Source: Fimbriimonas planktonicus
GTDB lineage: Bacteria > Armatimonadota > Fimbriimonadia > Fimbriimonadales > Fimbriimonadaceae
Assembly: GCA_965234685.1 (NCBI GenBank)
Contig: OZ248539.1
Location: 620,001 to 684,000, forward strand
Length of the DNA stretch: 64,000 bases
Direction: 5' to 3'
A program made the position numbers and the translations under genes. The notes beneath the pieces are model-generated. The model searched no databases, was not told the origin of the DNA, and saw nothing but the letters and a program-made list of their open reading frames with translations. Shown in pieces: positions 24,426 through 33,151 of this stretch (the stretch's first letter is position 1; every line of letters starts with the position of its first letter).

Positions 24426-25386
24426 TGGTTGATTCCTCTACCGTGATGGTTTTCTTTGCTACCGCGGCAGGAGCGTCGGTGACCGTCTGAATAAACAGGT
24501 CTTCCAATCGCTTTCGGCGCGGCACGATGCTAACGATTCGGCCCGAGTTGGAGCGAGCGGCATCGATAAGAGCGTTAATATCCTCTTCTTCCGTGGTGTC
24601 GAGCAGAACTCCGCCCGCAATGGTGCGGACGTGGGAATCTCGCATTCCCTTGTCTTTCAGCCACTGCTCAGTTACACCTTCGAAAGTGACCTCAACACGA
24701 CCGCCTCGCAGCAGGTCGGTGAGCTTTCCTTGGCGGGCAATAACGCCCTTGTTGATGATGGCGACACGGTCGCAAATCAATTCGACTTCGCTCAACTCGT
24801 GAGAAGAAATGAAGACAGTTCTGCCTTCTTCTCGGAACGAGAGAATGAGGTCGCGGATTTCGCGGTGTGCGATCGGGTCCAAACCACCCGTTGGTTCATC
24901 CAGAAACATGAGCTTCGGATCGTTCAACAGAGCCTGGGCCAAGCCAACTCGCTGTTGCATACCTTTTGAGTATTGCGAGATGGTCTTGCTCATATCTCGG
25001 TGAAGGTTGACCTTCTCCAAGAGCCGAACAAACAGGGCCTGGTCGTTGATGCCGAAGAGCGATGCATAGAACTTGAGCAACTCAAGTCCCGTCATGTGCT
25101 CGTAGTAATACGGGCGCTCCGGAACGTAGCTGATCAGTCGGTGCACCGACATGTCCCCAATCTCCTTACCGAGAACGTAGCCTTCGCCAGCGTCTGGGTA
25201 AATGATGCTGAGGAGCATCTTGATGGTTGTGGTCTTACCAGCGCCGTTCGGGCCGAGAAATCCGAAGATTTCGCCTTCTTCGACGTGGAGGTCGAGCGAG
25301 TCGACAACGTTGATTTTTCCGTGGATACGGGACTTATAAGTCTTTGTGAGCTGCTTGGTCTCGATGGCGGCGGCCAAAGGTCGCAC
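24418..25386 (-). CDS. ABC transporter ATP-binding protein
   Basis: A 322-residue nucleotide-binding subunit. Walker A GPNGAGKTTTIKML, Q-loop region SYVPERPYYYEHMTG, signature YSKGMQQRVGLAQALL and Walker B KLMFLDEPTGGLDP are all present, with a switch histidine in FISSHELSEV. It is the CcmA/NatA type with a C-terminal regulatory extension (residues about 220-310). With the permease just downstream it makes an exporter; cargo unassigned. Confidence 0.94.
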   Translation of the reverse strand: MRPLAAAIETKQLTKTYKSRIHGKINVVDSLDLHVEEGEIFGFLGPNGAGKTTTIKMLLSIIYPDAGEGYVLGKEIGDMSVHRLISYVPERPYYYEHMTGLELLKFYASLFGINDQALFVRLLEKVNLHRDMSKTISQYSKGMQQRVGLAQALLNDPKLMFLDEPTGGLDPIAHREIRDLILSFREEGRTVFISSHELSEVELICDRVAIINKGVIARQGKLTDLLRGGRVEVTFEGVTEQWLKDKGMRDSHVRTIAGGVLLDTTEEEDINALIDAARSNSGRIVSIVPRRKRLEDLFIQTVTDAPAAVAKKTITVEESTSV

Positions 25387-25509
25387 CCCCTATTAGTGCT
25401 TCGGCATTATACCTACCGGTGCTTCAACCGAAGTCCCTCGGGTTGAGTTCCTGAGTTTTGCGAAATCGAGCGAACTTTAACGATCCGTGCAAAAAACCGC
25501 AGTTTTGAC

Positions 25510-25538
25510 TTGGAGGAATCGACTTCTTTCGCTATACT
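25510..25538 (+). promoter_or_regulatory. Candidate promoter of the small RNA
   Basis: TATACT at 25533-25538 lies 17 bases after a TTGGAG hexamer; a better TTGACT is at 25505 but at 22-base spacing. The element is upstream of a structured region with its own terminator and no ORF. The ABC operon promoter on the other strand also lies in this gap. Confidence 0.35.
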
Positions 25539-25543
25539 CAGCC

Positions 25544-25650
25544 GTACAGCCAAGGGACTGAGGCGACTCCGAAAATGGAAGCCGTCCGGTCTTGGTGGAA
25601 GCCTAGCGGGGTCGTCATTTGCTCTCCTTTCGAGGACCCCGCATTTTTTA
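25544..25650 (+). ncRNA. Candidate small structured RNA, roughly 105 nt
   Basis: Within this gap, which holds no convincing ORF, the sequence pairs as nested helices: CCAAG (about 25551) with CTTGG (about 25591), GGAC with GTCC, then GGC with GCC and TCC with GGA, closed by a GAAAAT loop. It is followed by a rho-independent terminator. The combination of promoter-like element, nested stem and terminator, with no reading frame, suggests a free-standing small RNA. I compared it mentally with SRP RNA, tmRNA and common riboswitches and see no match. It lies 3' to 3' with trpF, so it is not a leader of the trp genes. Confidence 0.45.
25606..25650 (+). terminator. Intrinsic terminator of the small RNA
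   Basis: GCGGGGTC (25606-25613) pairs with GACCCCGC (25635-25642) and is followed by ATTTTTTT. On the minus strand there is no T-run after the hairpin, so it works for the plus strand. Confidence 0.8.
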
Positions 25651-25667
25651 GAACAGCTTCCGGCTGA

Positions 25668-26264
25668 CTACGCTGACTTCGCGAGTTCGATGAATGTTCG
25701 CATTTTTTCGAGATTTTTTATGCCAGGGGCAGATTCGATTCCACTGCTCACGTCCACCGCGTATGGGCGCACCCTTCGAATCGCATCCTGAATGTTGTCT
25801 GGCGTTAGCCCACCGGCTAAGATGACCGGCCGTTGCGAGCGCTGAACAATCTCGGCCGCAATGTCCCAATCCACCTTGTGCCCCGTTCCGCCATAGGCAT
25901 CCGCCCGGTACGCGTCGAGAAGAATCGCGGCCGCATTGATCGTTTGGTCCGTGTGGTCCTGCGCCGTTTGACCTTTTAATAGCCGGATAACGCGAATCCG
26001 CTTCGTCGCCGGCTCCGGGAACAGCTCCCAGTCGACCCCCTGGACAAAGTCGAAGTACGTTTTGCCCGGGACTCGATTGACGTTCCCAAACACGGCGACT
26101 TTCAAGACGAATGGATCCAGATCGGCAACCCACTTTGGCTCGTCGTCGCCGATAAATCTTGGACTGCTCGGCTCATGCACGAAGCCCAACGCGTCGGCGC
26201 CAAAGTTCGCGGCTGCCCTCGCGTCTTCGAGGCGTGTTAGCCCGCAGATCTTGACTTTAGTCAT
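25668..26264 (-). CDS. trpF: Phosphoribosylanthranilate isomerase
   Basis: Third step of the anthranilate branch of tryptophan synthesis (PRA to CdRP). The 198-residue TIM barrel opens KVKICGLTRLEDARAA, with the catalytic Cys in KICG, and includes DALGFVHEPSSPRFI and VILAGGLTPDNIQDAI, which contains the phosphate-binding strand. Length is typical. It starts within the trpC stop (4-base overlap), so it is coupled to trpC. Confidence 0.97.
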   Translation of the reverse strand: MTKVKICGLTRLEDARAAANFGADALGFVHEPSSPRFIGDDEPKWVADLDPFVLKVAVFGNVNRVPGKTYFDFVQGVDWELFPEPATKRIRVIRLLKGQTAQDHTDQTINAAAILLDAYRADAYGGTGHKVDWDIAAEIVQRSQRPVILAGGLTPDNIQDAIRRVRPYAVDVSSGIESAPGIKNLEKMRTFIELAKSA

Positions 26265-27040
26265 CGCCCCAGGACCTCGCTGACTTTCCCAGCAATGTCC
26301 GGTGATCGGGTGAAGGTTGTTCCAATGAGGACTGCTTTGGCTCCGGCGGCCGCCATTCGGGCAAGATCGGCGTGCGTCTCCAGCGCGCTTTCGCTGACAG
26401 CGGTTGCATGCGGAGTGATGAGTGGAAGAAGGCTCTCACTGATTGAAAGGTCTGTCTTAAAGGTCGAGAGGTCGCGATTGTTGACGCCGATCAAACTCGC
26501 CCCTGAAGCCAAAGCGCTCTCGACTTCGGGCTCGTTGTGGACCTCGACAAGCGCATCCATTCCAAGCAGCTCCGCGAGTTCTCGTAAATCGCGCATCTGT
26601 TCCGTGCTCAGGCTCGCGGCAATAAGCAAAACCGCGTCGGCATGCCAAGCCCGGGCTTCATAAATTTGGTAAGGGTCGTACAAAAAGTCTTTGCGAAGGC
26701 AGGGAAGACTCACCGCCGTGTGGGCCGCGGTCAGGAATTCTGGCGAACCCTGAAAGTACGGCGAATCTGTGAGGATGGACAGGCATTGCGCGCCTGCACC
26801 TTCATAAGTCTTCGCGATCTCAACCGGATCGAAGTCAGCTCGGATGACCCCTTGCGATGGACTCGCCTTTTTGACCTCCGCGATCAGGGCTAGGCCGTCG
26901 AAGTTCTGCAATGCCGACTTGAACCCGCGGGTTGGCGGAGCGAGCTTGGCCAGCGCCTCGAGTTCCGAGAGCGGAAATTTCGTCTTGGCTGCTTCAACTT
27001 CCTCTCGCTTGGTGGTGAAAATCTTCTCGAGTACTGACAT
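26261..27040 (-). CDS. trpC: Indole-3-glycerol phosphate synthase
   Basis: Closes the indole ring (CdRP to indole-3-glycerol phosphate). The 259-residue barrel has the catalytic Lys in CLRKDFLYDPYQIYEARAW, Glu in ALVEVHNEPEVESAL, the EVKKASPSQGVI strand and the substrate motif GVNNRDLSTFKTD. It is 2 bases downstream of trpD and coupled to trpF. Confidence 0.97.
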   Translation of the reverse strand: MSVLEKIFTTKREEVEAAKTKFPLSELEALAKLAPPTRGFKSALQNFDGLALIAEVKKASPSQGVIRADFDPVEIAKTYEGAGAQCLSILTDSPYFQGSPEFLTAAHTAVSLPCLRKDFLYDPYQIYEARAWHADAVLLIAASLSTEQMRDLRELAELLGMDALVEVHNEPEVESALASGASLIGVNNRDLSTFKTDLSISESLLPLITPHATAVSESALETHADLARMAAAGAKAVLIGTTFTRSPDIAGKVSEVLGR

Positions 27041-27042
27041 GA

Positions 27043-28053
27043 TTACTGTGCGTCCGCCCGTTGAAGTGCTCGGAGTTTTTCTTCGGCAGCTCCCGTCGCA
27101 ATGGCGGCCTTTGCTCGCTCTGCGCCGTCAGGCAAGGTTTCGGCCACTCCGCCGAGCCAAAGGGCCGCCGCCACGTTTGGCAAGATTGCCTTTGCCCGCA
27201 ACGAGTTAACATCGGTAACTGCCTCAACCAGCATCTCCGCGCTTTCAGCCGCTGTCTGACCGGGTATCAACGCCCTAGGATCCACCGGCTCTAGACCGAA
27301 ATCATGAGGGGTCAGCGTTCCAGTTGAAACCTTTCCGTCCCATAGCTTAACGAACTCGGTGGGGGCGACCGGAGAAATTTCGTCTAGGTCGTCGAACCCG
27401 TGGACCAACAACGCTCTGTCCGCGCCAAGTGCCCTCAGGGCCTCTCCCATACTGCGCATGAGCCCAGCGTCGTAAACACCGATCAGCTGCCGGCGTGCCC
27501 CGGCCGGATTCGCGAGCGGTCCAAGCTGATTGAAGACAGTGCGAATTCCCAAGTCTCGTCGAGCCTGCCCTACGACACGCATTGCTGAGTGGTGCGCCGG
27601 TGCAAAGAGGAAAACCAAGTTGAAGTCGGTCAGCTTGCGGAGAAGTTCGCTACTCTCGCCGCCCAGCTGAATGCCGAGTGCTTCCAGGACATCCGCCATT
27701 CCGCACTTGCTGGTGACCGCGCGGTTTCCGTGCTTTGCAATCCGGGCTCCTGCCGCCGCAGCAACAATCGCCGCTGCCGTGGACATGTTGAAGGAAGGGG
27801 AGCCGCCGCCGGTCCCGCAAGTGTCGACCAAGTCAGTAAAAGGATGTTCGAGCTGGACCGCTTTGTTTCGGAGCACCGTCGCGAAGGCGGCGAGCTCTTG
27901 GGTGGTGCAGCCTTTGACTCGAAGGGCGAGTAGCGCACCGCCAATCTGTGCGTCGGGTGAAGCGCCACTAAGCAGGTGCTCCATCAATTGGGTTGCCCCT
28001 TCAGAAGTCAGGTCCCGGCGCTCAAGGACCGGCTGGATGAGTTCAGCGAACAC
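27043..28053 (-). CDS. trpD: Anthranilate phosphoribosyltransferase
   Basis: Attaches phosphoribose to anthranilate. The 336-residue protein has the PRPP-binding VDTCGTGGGSPSFNMSTAAA (usually GTGGD..TFN, so the Asp is replaced), KHGNRAVTSKCGMADVLEALG, and IRTVFNQLGPLANPAGARRQLIGV. It begins the trpDCF operon. The anthranilate synthase genes trpE and trpG are not in the window, nor trpAB. No obvious leader peptide or attenuator is seen in the gap in front of it. Confidence 0.96.
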   Translation of the reverse strand: MFAELIQPVLERRDLTSEGATQLMEHLLSGASPDAQIGGALLALRVKGCTTQELAAFATVLRNKAVQLEHPFTDLVDTCGTGGGSPSFNMSTAAAIVAAAAGARIAKHGNRAVTSKCGMADVLEALGIQLGGESSELLRKLTDFNLVFLFAPAHHSAMRVVGQARRDLGIRTVFNQLGPLANPAGARRQLIGVYDAGLMRSMGEALRALGADRALLVHGFDDLDEISPVAPTEFVKLWDGKVSTGTLTPHDFGLEPVDPRALIPGQTAAESAEMLVEAVTDVNSLRAKAILPNVAAALWLGGVAETLPDGAERAKAAIATGAAEEKLRALQRADAQ

Positions 28054-28232
28054 GCCGCTAGGTTACTCGGGCGAGTCCAGGTTGGTTCGTAAGCGCAGTC
28101 TTGCTGGTTGGAACGATTAGCTTGGCAGGGCACGCCTCGACAACCTGACTGGCCCGAATCCTCAAGCTCTGCTTAATCGCCAGAACCCGCACATTTGCTT
28201 GGTTGACGAAACTCCGATTTCTCTAGAATATA

Positions 28233-28252
28233 GTAAACACTTGTCTACTATT
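28233..28252. promoter_or_regulatory. 20-bp dyad in front of the HTH gene
   Basis: TAGTAAAC-ACTT-GTCTACTA is a near-perfect inverted repeat (7 of 8 pairs) ending 10 bases before the ATG at 28263. It overlaps the place where a repressor would block a promoter, with a TTGACG -35-like element at 28204. It is a likely operator, perhaps for the encoded HTH protein itself. Confidence 0.45.
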
Positions 28253-28262
28253 CGAGAAGAAA

Positions 28263-28679
28263 ATGAACCAAGAAGATCTGAAATTTGTTGCCGAAGCCCT
28301 CATGGCCATGTGCGAAGGGGAAGCCAAAACTCGCCCCCTTGATGAGAAGACCCTTGACCGAAAGCTCAAGGAAAGCCGGATGCGTGACCCGGTGTGGGCG
28401 CTTGCCCAACTCAAGGCTCCCGGGGACCACCTATTCGAATCGGAGTGTCGCGAGATCGTCAGCAAGGCTGCATTGACCGACCGGCAAGAAGTCGTCCTGT
28501 CGCTACGAGTTGCCGGAATCCCGTTTGAAGATATCGGAAACCGGTTTGGTGGTACGAAACAAGGCGCCCGCGTGGTTTTTTTTCAGGCTTTGAAGAAAAT
28601 AACGCGTGCTTGCCGCGTCTATCCTTACAGAGGGTTATCCGAGGTTTACCGGTGGGAGACTCGACGGGGTCGAGCGTGA
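28263..28679 (+). CDS. Small protein with a sigma-4/LuxR-like helix-turn-helix
   Basis: A 138-residue cytoplasmic protein. Its C-terminal part, AALTDRQEVVLSLRVAGIPFEDIGNRFGGTKQGARVVFFQALKKI (read as helices: LTDRQEVVLSLRV, EDIGNRFGGTKQGARV, FFQALKKI), matches the sigma region 4 helix-turn-helix arrangement. The N-terminal 60 residues are helical with no match. It has no region 2, so it is not a sigma factor on its own; it probably binds DNA as a regulator. The palindrome in front suggests autoregulation. The next gene starts 45 bases later. Confidence 0.65.
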   Translation: MNQEDLKFVAEALMAMCEGEAKTRPLDEKTLDRKLKESRMRDPVWALAQLKAPGDHLFESECREIVSKAALTDRQEVVLSLRVAGIPFEDIGNRFGGTKQGARVVFFQALKKITRACRVYPYRGLSEVYRWETRRGRA

Positions 28680-28724
28680 TGGTTTCGGTAGACTCGGCGG
28701 ACCCTCTGGGGTAGGGAGTTCCGA

Positions 28725-29999
28725 ATGGTTTCTTGTATAAATTGCGCGACGCTCAACACGCTGGACAGCGCGTTTTGCCGTAAGTGTGGGGCCGCAGTGT
28801 CAACTCTAGAGGTTGAAGAAGCACAGGCAAAACTAGATCGCCTCGCCTCAGAAGGCGCAAAGGCACTATCAGAGGCTCGGTACGCCGACGCTGTGATGAG
28901 TGCCGAGACGTGCCTGGAAGCCAATCCAACGATGTTGTCGGCGCTCACACTCCTAAGCGACGCACGAGCGCGGCAAGGTGATATTGCCGGAGCGCTTGAC
29001 GTTGCCGACCGAATTGTCGACCTCAACCCTGATTCCGAACTCGATCGCATCAAGCGCAACAAACTCCGAACCCAGCTTCAAGAGTCGATCCGGGTTCCCG
29101 AAAACGGGAATCGTGGACTGGCCATTACCGCAGCAATTGCGGCGGTTGTTTTTGTGAGCACGGTCGGCATCCTCGGCGCAAAGTGGGCGCTCGGAAACGG
29201 AACCGTCGCGGCAAAGGATAAGCCGGACGTATCCACTCCCCTGGGCACGGAGACCGGAAATGGAGCGACGGCAAACCAGACCACTCCTGTCCAGCAAAAT
29301 GCCGCCGGTCAACTGCAGACGAATCCGCAAACTGCAAACACTGCAAAACCCGGAGACGTCGGAGCCATCTCAACTCAGCCAACGACAGATCAGCGGGCAT
29401 CGGAAACTCCAATGCGAGAACCCGAAAGTCGCGGTAATCGGAGTGCCATGAACCTTCCGAAGTTTGATGGAACTCGGCTCCCTTCGGCGGATGAAACCAT
29501 CTCCGTCCAGCCGGTTCGGCCACCAGAAATTCCTGTAAACAACGGCGCAAACCGACCAAGGCCCGGCGGGGACCCCGATCCTACAACCCCTCCTACCAGC
29601 GACGATCGAAATGCTCCGCCCGCAGAACCCGATCCAGGCGAGATTGAGATCAAGATTCGTGACGGCGGCCCTAAAACCCAGGGTGGCGGTACTCGGACCG
29701 ATGGCGGCGCGCAAGCCATGATGAACACGGCTCGCCAACAACAGCTTACGAACAACGCCACCGGAGCAGCCGGTAGCTACGAAAAAGCGCTCCAAGCCGG
29801 CGCGGACCCCGTGTTCACCAACCAGCGACTCGGTCTGACTTACGCTCGGGCAGGAAAGAAAGATCAGGCAATCGACGCCTACCAGAAGGCCATCTCTGCC
29901 GGTGAGTCAGCAATGGCTTCCGGTCGCGGTGACAAAGCTCGAATCCAGAAGGCCGTTGACGTTTGCCGACAGGCTCTGAAAGTGCTGCAGGGTGGTTAG
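28725..29999 (+). CDS. Zinc-ribbon, TPR and single-TM protein
   Basis: A 424-residue protein of clear modular design: an N-terminal zinc ribbon (CINC ... CRKCG, residues about 4-21), a helical TPR-like block (residues 25-120), one transmembrane helix (LAITAAIAAVVFVSTVGIL, near 128-146), a long Pro/Gly/Asn/Thr-rich linker (150-320) and another TPR-like block at the C terminus (LTNNATGAAGSYEKALQAG ... QAIDAYQKAISAGESAM). It presumably sits in the cytoplasmic membrane with the ribbon in the cytoplasm. No family is named. Its stop overlaps the next start by 8 bases. Confidence 0.7.
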   Translation: MVSCINCATLNTLDSAFCRKCGAAVSTLEVEEAQAKLDRLASEGAKALSEARYADAVMSAETCLEANPTMLSALTLLSDARARQGDIAGALDVADRIVDLNPDSELDRIKRNKLRTQLQESIRVPENGNRGLAITAAIAAVVFVSTVGILGAKWALGNGTVAAKDKPDVSTPLGTETGNGATANQTTPVQQNAAGQLQTNPQTANTAKPGDVGAISTQPTTDQRASETPMREPESRGNRSAMNLPKFDGTRLPSADETISVQPVRPPEIPVNNGANRPRPGGDPDPTTPPTSDDRNAPPAEPDPGEIEIKIRDGGPKTQGGGTRTDGGAQAMMNTARQQQLTNNATGAAGSYEKALQAGADPVFTNQRLGLTYARAGKKDQAIDAYQKAISAGESAMASGRGDKARIQKAVDVCRQALKVLQGG

Positions 30000-31494
30000 G
30001 CTTCGTTCGCTCCTCGTTCTGGCGGCAGCCTTCTCCCCGTTGGCAGCGTTGGCCGAAGTGCCCCGTATTTTGATTGCGTACCAAACGGTGACGGATCAAC
30101 TGCCTGACGCAACCGGTTTTCTGGACGATCCGTACGCAACAACCGCAAACTATCTTGCGGGCTATCTCGATGAGTCGGGCCGCGTCAGTTCGATTCTTTG
30201 GGGAATGACCGACGCCAAATTCCGGCAAGCGGTTCTTGATGGAAAGTTGGATGTCGAGGTTGAGACGATCTCGGACAAAAACGTAAACAAGGCCGCCGAC
30301 GTTCTGAAAGTCAGCTACGTCCTTCGAATTCGAACGATCACGAAAGCCGGGCGGACTTTAGCGGAGGCAGAGTTGCTCAAGGCCGGTCGAAAGGTCTGGA
30401 GTGATCGCGGAGAAGTGCAAGTTACGATTGGTGGATCCATTAGCACGTCCGATGCGTGCCGCAGCCTTGCCAACACCTGGCAATCAAAGCTATTCTTGGG
30501 ACCGCTGAAGGAACTCAACAGTGCTCCCGTGGTTCCAACTCCAACCCTTGACCCCGGTCAAGTTCGACCTCCGGTGGATGGCTTAGCCGAGGAACCGGTA
30601 CTCAACAACGCAGATCTTCTTGCCGCAGTCAAGGGCTTCCGAGAAGAAAAGAAACTCGGTTATGCGATTGCCGCGCTTCGGGATGCGGTGGACCAAGCTC
30701 CGTTTGACCCGGAGCGACGATTGCTACTCGTCGACGTTCTGGTTGAATCTGGGCAATTCGTAGCGGCTGCCGAATGTGCGAATGGCGGGGCGGCCCTTGT
30801 TCCGAAGGAAACGCGTTTCCGAGATGCCGCGATCTCGGCTTGGATTGCCGCCGGTTCGCCCGAGAAAGCACAAGACTTGTTGAACCTTGCGCTAACCAAA
30901 ACGCCAGAAGATCCCAAACTTCGCTTGCTCGTGGCAGATATGTCGCTGAGTCAAGGAAAGCCAGAGGCGGCGATTCCGCACCTTGAGTCGGCGGCCGTTG
31001 CGTCGGACTCGTGGGAGATTCGTTTACGGCTTGCGCAGGCTTTTGCCATGACGGGAAATGCCGAGGTTGCCCAGTCGCACCTGCTCGCCGCGCGAAAGCT
31101 GAATGCGGCCGAGGCGGTTCGCTATCCCATCGTTTTTGATCAACTCGATGCTGCCACCACGGCGGAGATGATCTCCCTGCGCGACCTGATCCCTCGCCTC
31201 ATTGTCTCCAACCAACAGGCATCGGCTCGGGCCGAATTGAAGGCGATTGCGGGTCGAAACGACGCACGCGTCGGTCTGCTTGAAGCCTGGAAAACGGCTC
31301 CGGAACTCGCGAAGGTGAACGAGATGGCGCTACTTTCCTATAAGCTGTTTGCCCTTGCGATTGATGGACTTGCGTCCTATTCAGCGACAAAAACAGAGGC
31401 GACCCTTTTGGATGCACGCATAGATCTCGCGGAAGCTCTCAAGCTGGCTCGCGAAGCTCGAGAGGCGTTCATTGCCGTTCGCCAAGCGAACTAG
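29992..31494 (+). CDS. Exported TPR protein, partner of the zinc-ribbon protein
   Basis: A 500-residue protein with a signal peptide (SLLVLAAAFSPLAALA, cut near residue 20), a mixed alpha/beta N-terminal domain (residues 25-160) and then many TPR repeats (YAIAALRDAVDQAPFDPERR, QFVAAAECANGGAALVP, ISAWIAAGSPEKAQDLLNLA, LSQGKPEAAIPHLESAA). It begins at a GTG inside the stop of the zinc-ribbon gene. The pair look like an envelope assembly scaffold; function unknown. A 175-base gap with only a weak hairpin follows. Confidence 0.7.
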   Translation: MVRLRSLLVLAAAFSPLAALAEVPRILIAYQTVTDQLPDATGFLDDPYATTANYLAGYLDESGRVSSILWGMTDAKFRQAVLDGKLDVEVETISDKNVNKAADVLKVSYVLRIRTITKAGRTLAEAELLKAGRKVWSDRGEVQVTIGGSISTSDACRSLANTWQSKLFLGPLKELNSAPVVPTPTLDPGQVRPPVDGLAEEPVLNNADLLAAVKGFREEKKLGYAIAALRDAVDQAPFDPERRLLLVDVLVESGQFVAAAECANGGAALVPKETRFRDAAISAWIAAGSPEKAQDLLNLALTKTPEDPKLRLLVADMSLSQGKPEAAIPHLESAAVASDSWEIRLRLAQAFAMTGNAEVAQSHLLAARKLNAAEAVRYPIVFDQLDAATTAEMISLRDLIPRLIVSNQQASARAELKAIAGRNDARVGLLEAWKTAPELAKVNEMALLSYKLFALAIDGLASYSATKTEATLLDARIDLAEALKLAREAREAFIAVRQAN

Positions 31495-31669
31495 CGGGGA
31501 GAAAGGGGTCCGGCCCCGGAGAGGGAGTCGAGGCCGGTGACTATGCTCAACACTTGCGTGCTAAGCACTCCTTGGGGGAAGGAGGATGTTGCGTCATCTG
31601 TTTCAACGAGCGAAATATGGGTCCGGTTCCTTTTTGCCCTTCCTGATGGATTTGCTGGGACTTTTGGGT

Positions 31670-33151
31670 CTAGAGCAGGTCGTCGACCAGAACGTACCGG
31701 GCATCAGATCCCGGTTGTAAAGTGCCAAATCTTCCCGTATCCCCGAGGCAGTTCGCCGCTTCTACCGTGTGCGCGAAGATCGCTTCGGTTGGCGTCAAAT
31801 TCTCTGTCGCGTCGAATCCGGCTGGGCGATGACTCGCCGTCCGGATCGCCAGGCGCGGATCTCCGGGAACAATCGGCCGGTCCGAACTAAGGCTCAGCGG
31901 AATGCCAGCATCGAGCACCGCACGGAACCGCTTTAGCTTTGCCGTCCGCTCGGCCCCAAGGTTCCGCAAATAGGCATGACCGAACCGGTGCAAGAATTCG
32001 GGCTGCATGGTCGCAGCGCAGCCAATCTTGGTGAGCCGCTCGATTTGGGCGTCCGACATCAGCATGATGTGCTCGATCCGGTGCCGACTCGGCTCACCCG
32101 TCGCCTCGAATGCATCCATGACAAGGTCAGCCGCGTAGTCGCCAATTGCGTGGACCGACACCGCGTAGCCTGCATCGTGGGCGGTCAGTGTCATTGCTTT
32201 GAGCTTTTCTGGTGCATACATCAACTGCCCAGACCAGGTCCCGTGCTCAGGTTCTGCGCCTTCATATGCCCCGTAGATCGCGGCGGTCGCACTTCCGATT
32301 GCACCATCAGCAAAGATCTTGATTCCAACAACGCGGCCACGGCCGGTGGCCTCAAAAGCGGCGATGTGCTCTTGAATGACCTCCGGTGCCGCCGCCCGGC
32401 GACCAAACATTGCCCCCCACTGGATCACCAGGCGCAGATCAATCGGGCAGCCTTTTTCTAGTGCCAAGGTGTATGCCTTCAGCTCTGAAAGCAGATCGGG
32501 GCGACCGGTTTGCATATCGCACGCGATCGTGATCCCGTAGCCTGCCATGCTCTCTCCGGCCCGGATAATGGCGTCGGCCATCCCTTCGACCGACGGATCT
32601 GGAACAAAGCCCCAGACGCGTTCGTGGGCCGCTTCTAGGAGCACGCCGTCCGGCGCGCCGCTGGCATCTCGCCGGTAGGCACCGCCTTCAGGATCTGGCG
32701 TGTCAGTCGTGACGTTTGCGATTTCCAAGGCGGCGGAATTCGCAACGCTGGCATGGCCGTTAAAGTGTCGGAGCAAGATCGGGCGAGTGGATGAAATTTG
32801 GTCGAGCTTCGCCCGCGTGAGGTGCCCGTCCGCATAGCGATTCTGGTCGTATTGCACCGCCAGCAGCCAGCCGTCAGGTTCGCTCAGGTTGCGATCGCAG
32901 AGCGCATCTAGAACCGCTTCATGTGAATCCAGGCCAGTTAGGTTTAAGCGGCCAAGATCGATGCCGCTTGCGATGATATGGCAGTGATTATCGATGAAGC
33001 CTGGGGCAATCGTTGCGCCGTTCAGGTTCTTCGCAAGAGTTGCCGTAGGCCCCGTGCCGCTCGCGCCTCGCCAAACGACCTTGCCGTCGGCGATGACCAT
33101 GTCCTGCACCTCGCCGTTTTCAAACCATCGAAAATTCTGAACTAACTCCAT
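31670..33151 (-). CDS. Amidohydrolase, YtcJ-like (Amidohydro_3)
   Basis: A metal-dependent hydrolase of amides or esters; substrate unknown. The 493-residue protein has TIAPGFIDNHCHIIASG (first HxH), a conserved AVSVHAIGDYAADLVMDAFE, RIEHIMLMSDAQIERLTKIG and SLSSDRPIVPGDPRLAIRTA, all in family order. The mononuclear or binuclear site cannot be separated from sequence. It overlaps the amine oxidase gene by 10 bases, so the two are translationally coupled and probably act on related metabolites. Confidence 0.88.
   Translation of the reverse strand: MELVQNFRWFENGEVQDMVIADGKVVWRGASGTGPTATLAKNLNGATIAPGFIDNHCHIIASGIDLGRLNLTGLDSHEAVLDALCDRNLSEPDGWLLAVQYDQNRYADGHLTRAKLDQISSTRPILLRHFNGHASVANSAALEIANVTTDTPDPEGGAYRRDASGAPDGVLLEAAHERVWGFVPDPSVEGMADAIIRAGESMAGYGITIACDMQTGRPDLLSELKAYTLALEKGCPIDLRLVIQWGAMFGRRAAAPEVIQEHIAAFEATGRGRVVGIKIFADGAIGSATAAIYGAYEGAEPEHGTWSGQLMYAPEKLKAMTLTAHDAGYAVSVHAIGDYAADLVMDAFEATGEPSRHRIEHIMLMSDAQIERLTKIGCAATMQPEFLHRFGHAYLRNLGAERTAKLKRFRAVLDAGIPLSLSSDRPIVPGDPRLAIRTASHRPAGFDATENLTPTEAIFAHTVEAANCLGDTGRFGTLQPGSDARYVLVDDLL

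Noticed and set aside
25544..25650. c-di-GMP (GEMM-I) or SRP RNA identity for the small RNA
   Set aside because: The GACGCAAAGCC core of GEMM-I and the GGUCCGGAAGGAAGCAGCC-like core of SRP RNA are both missing.
25510..25791. Plus-strand frame beginning at a TTG over the small RNA and trpF
   Set aside because: It crosses a strong terminator and overlaps trpF; the translation is Arg/Ser-rich and unlike a protein.
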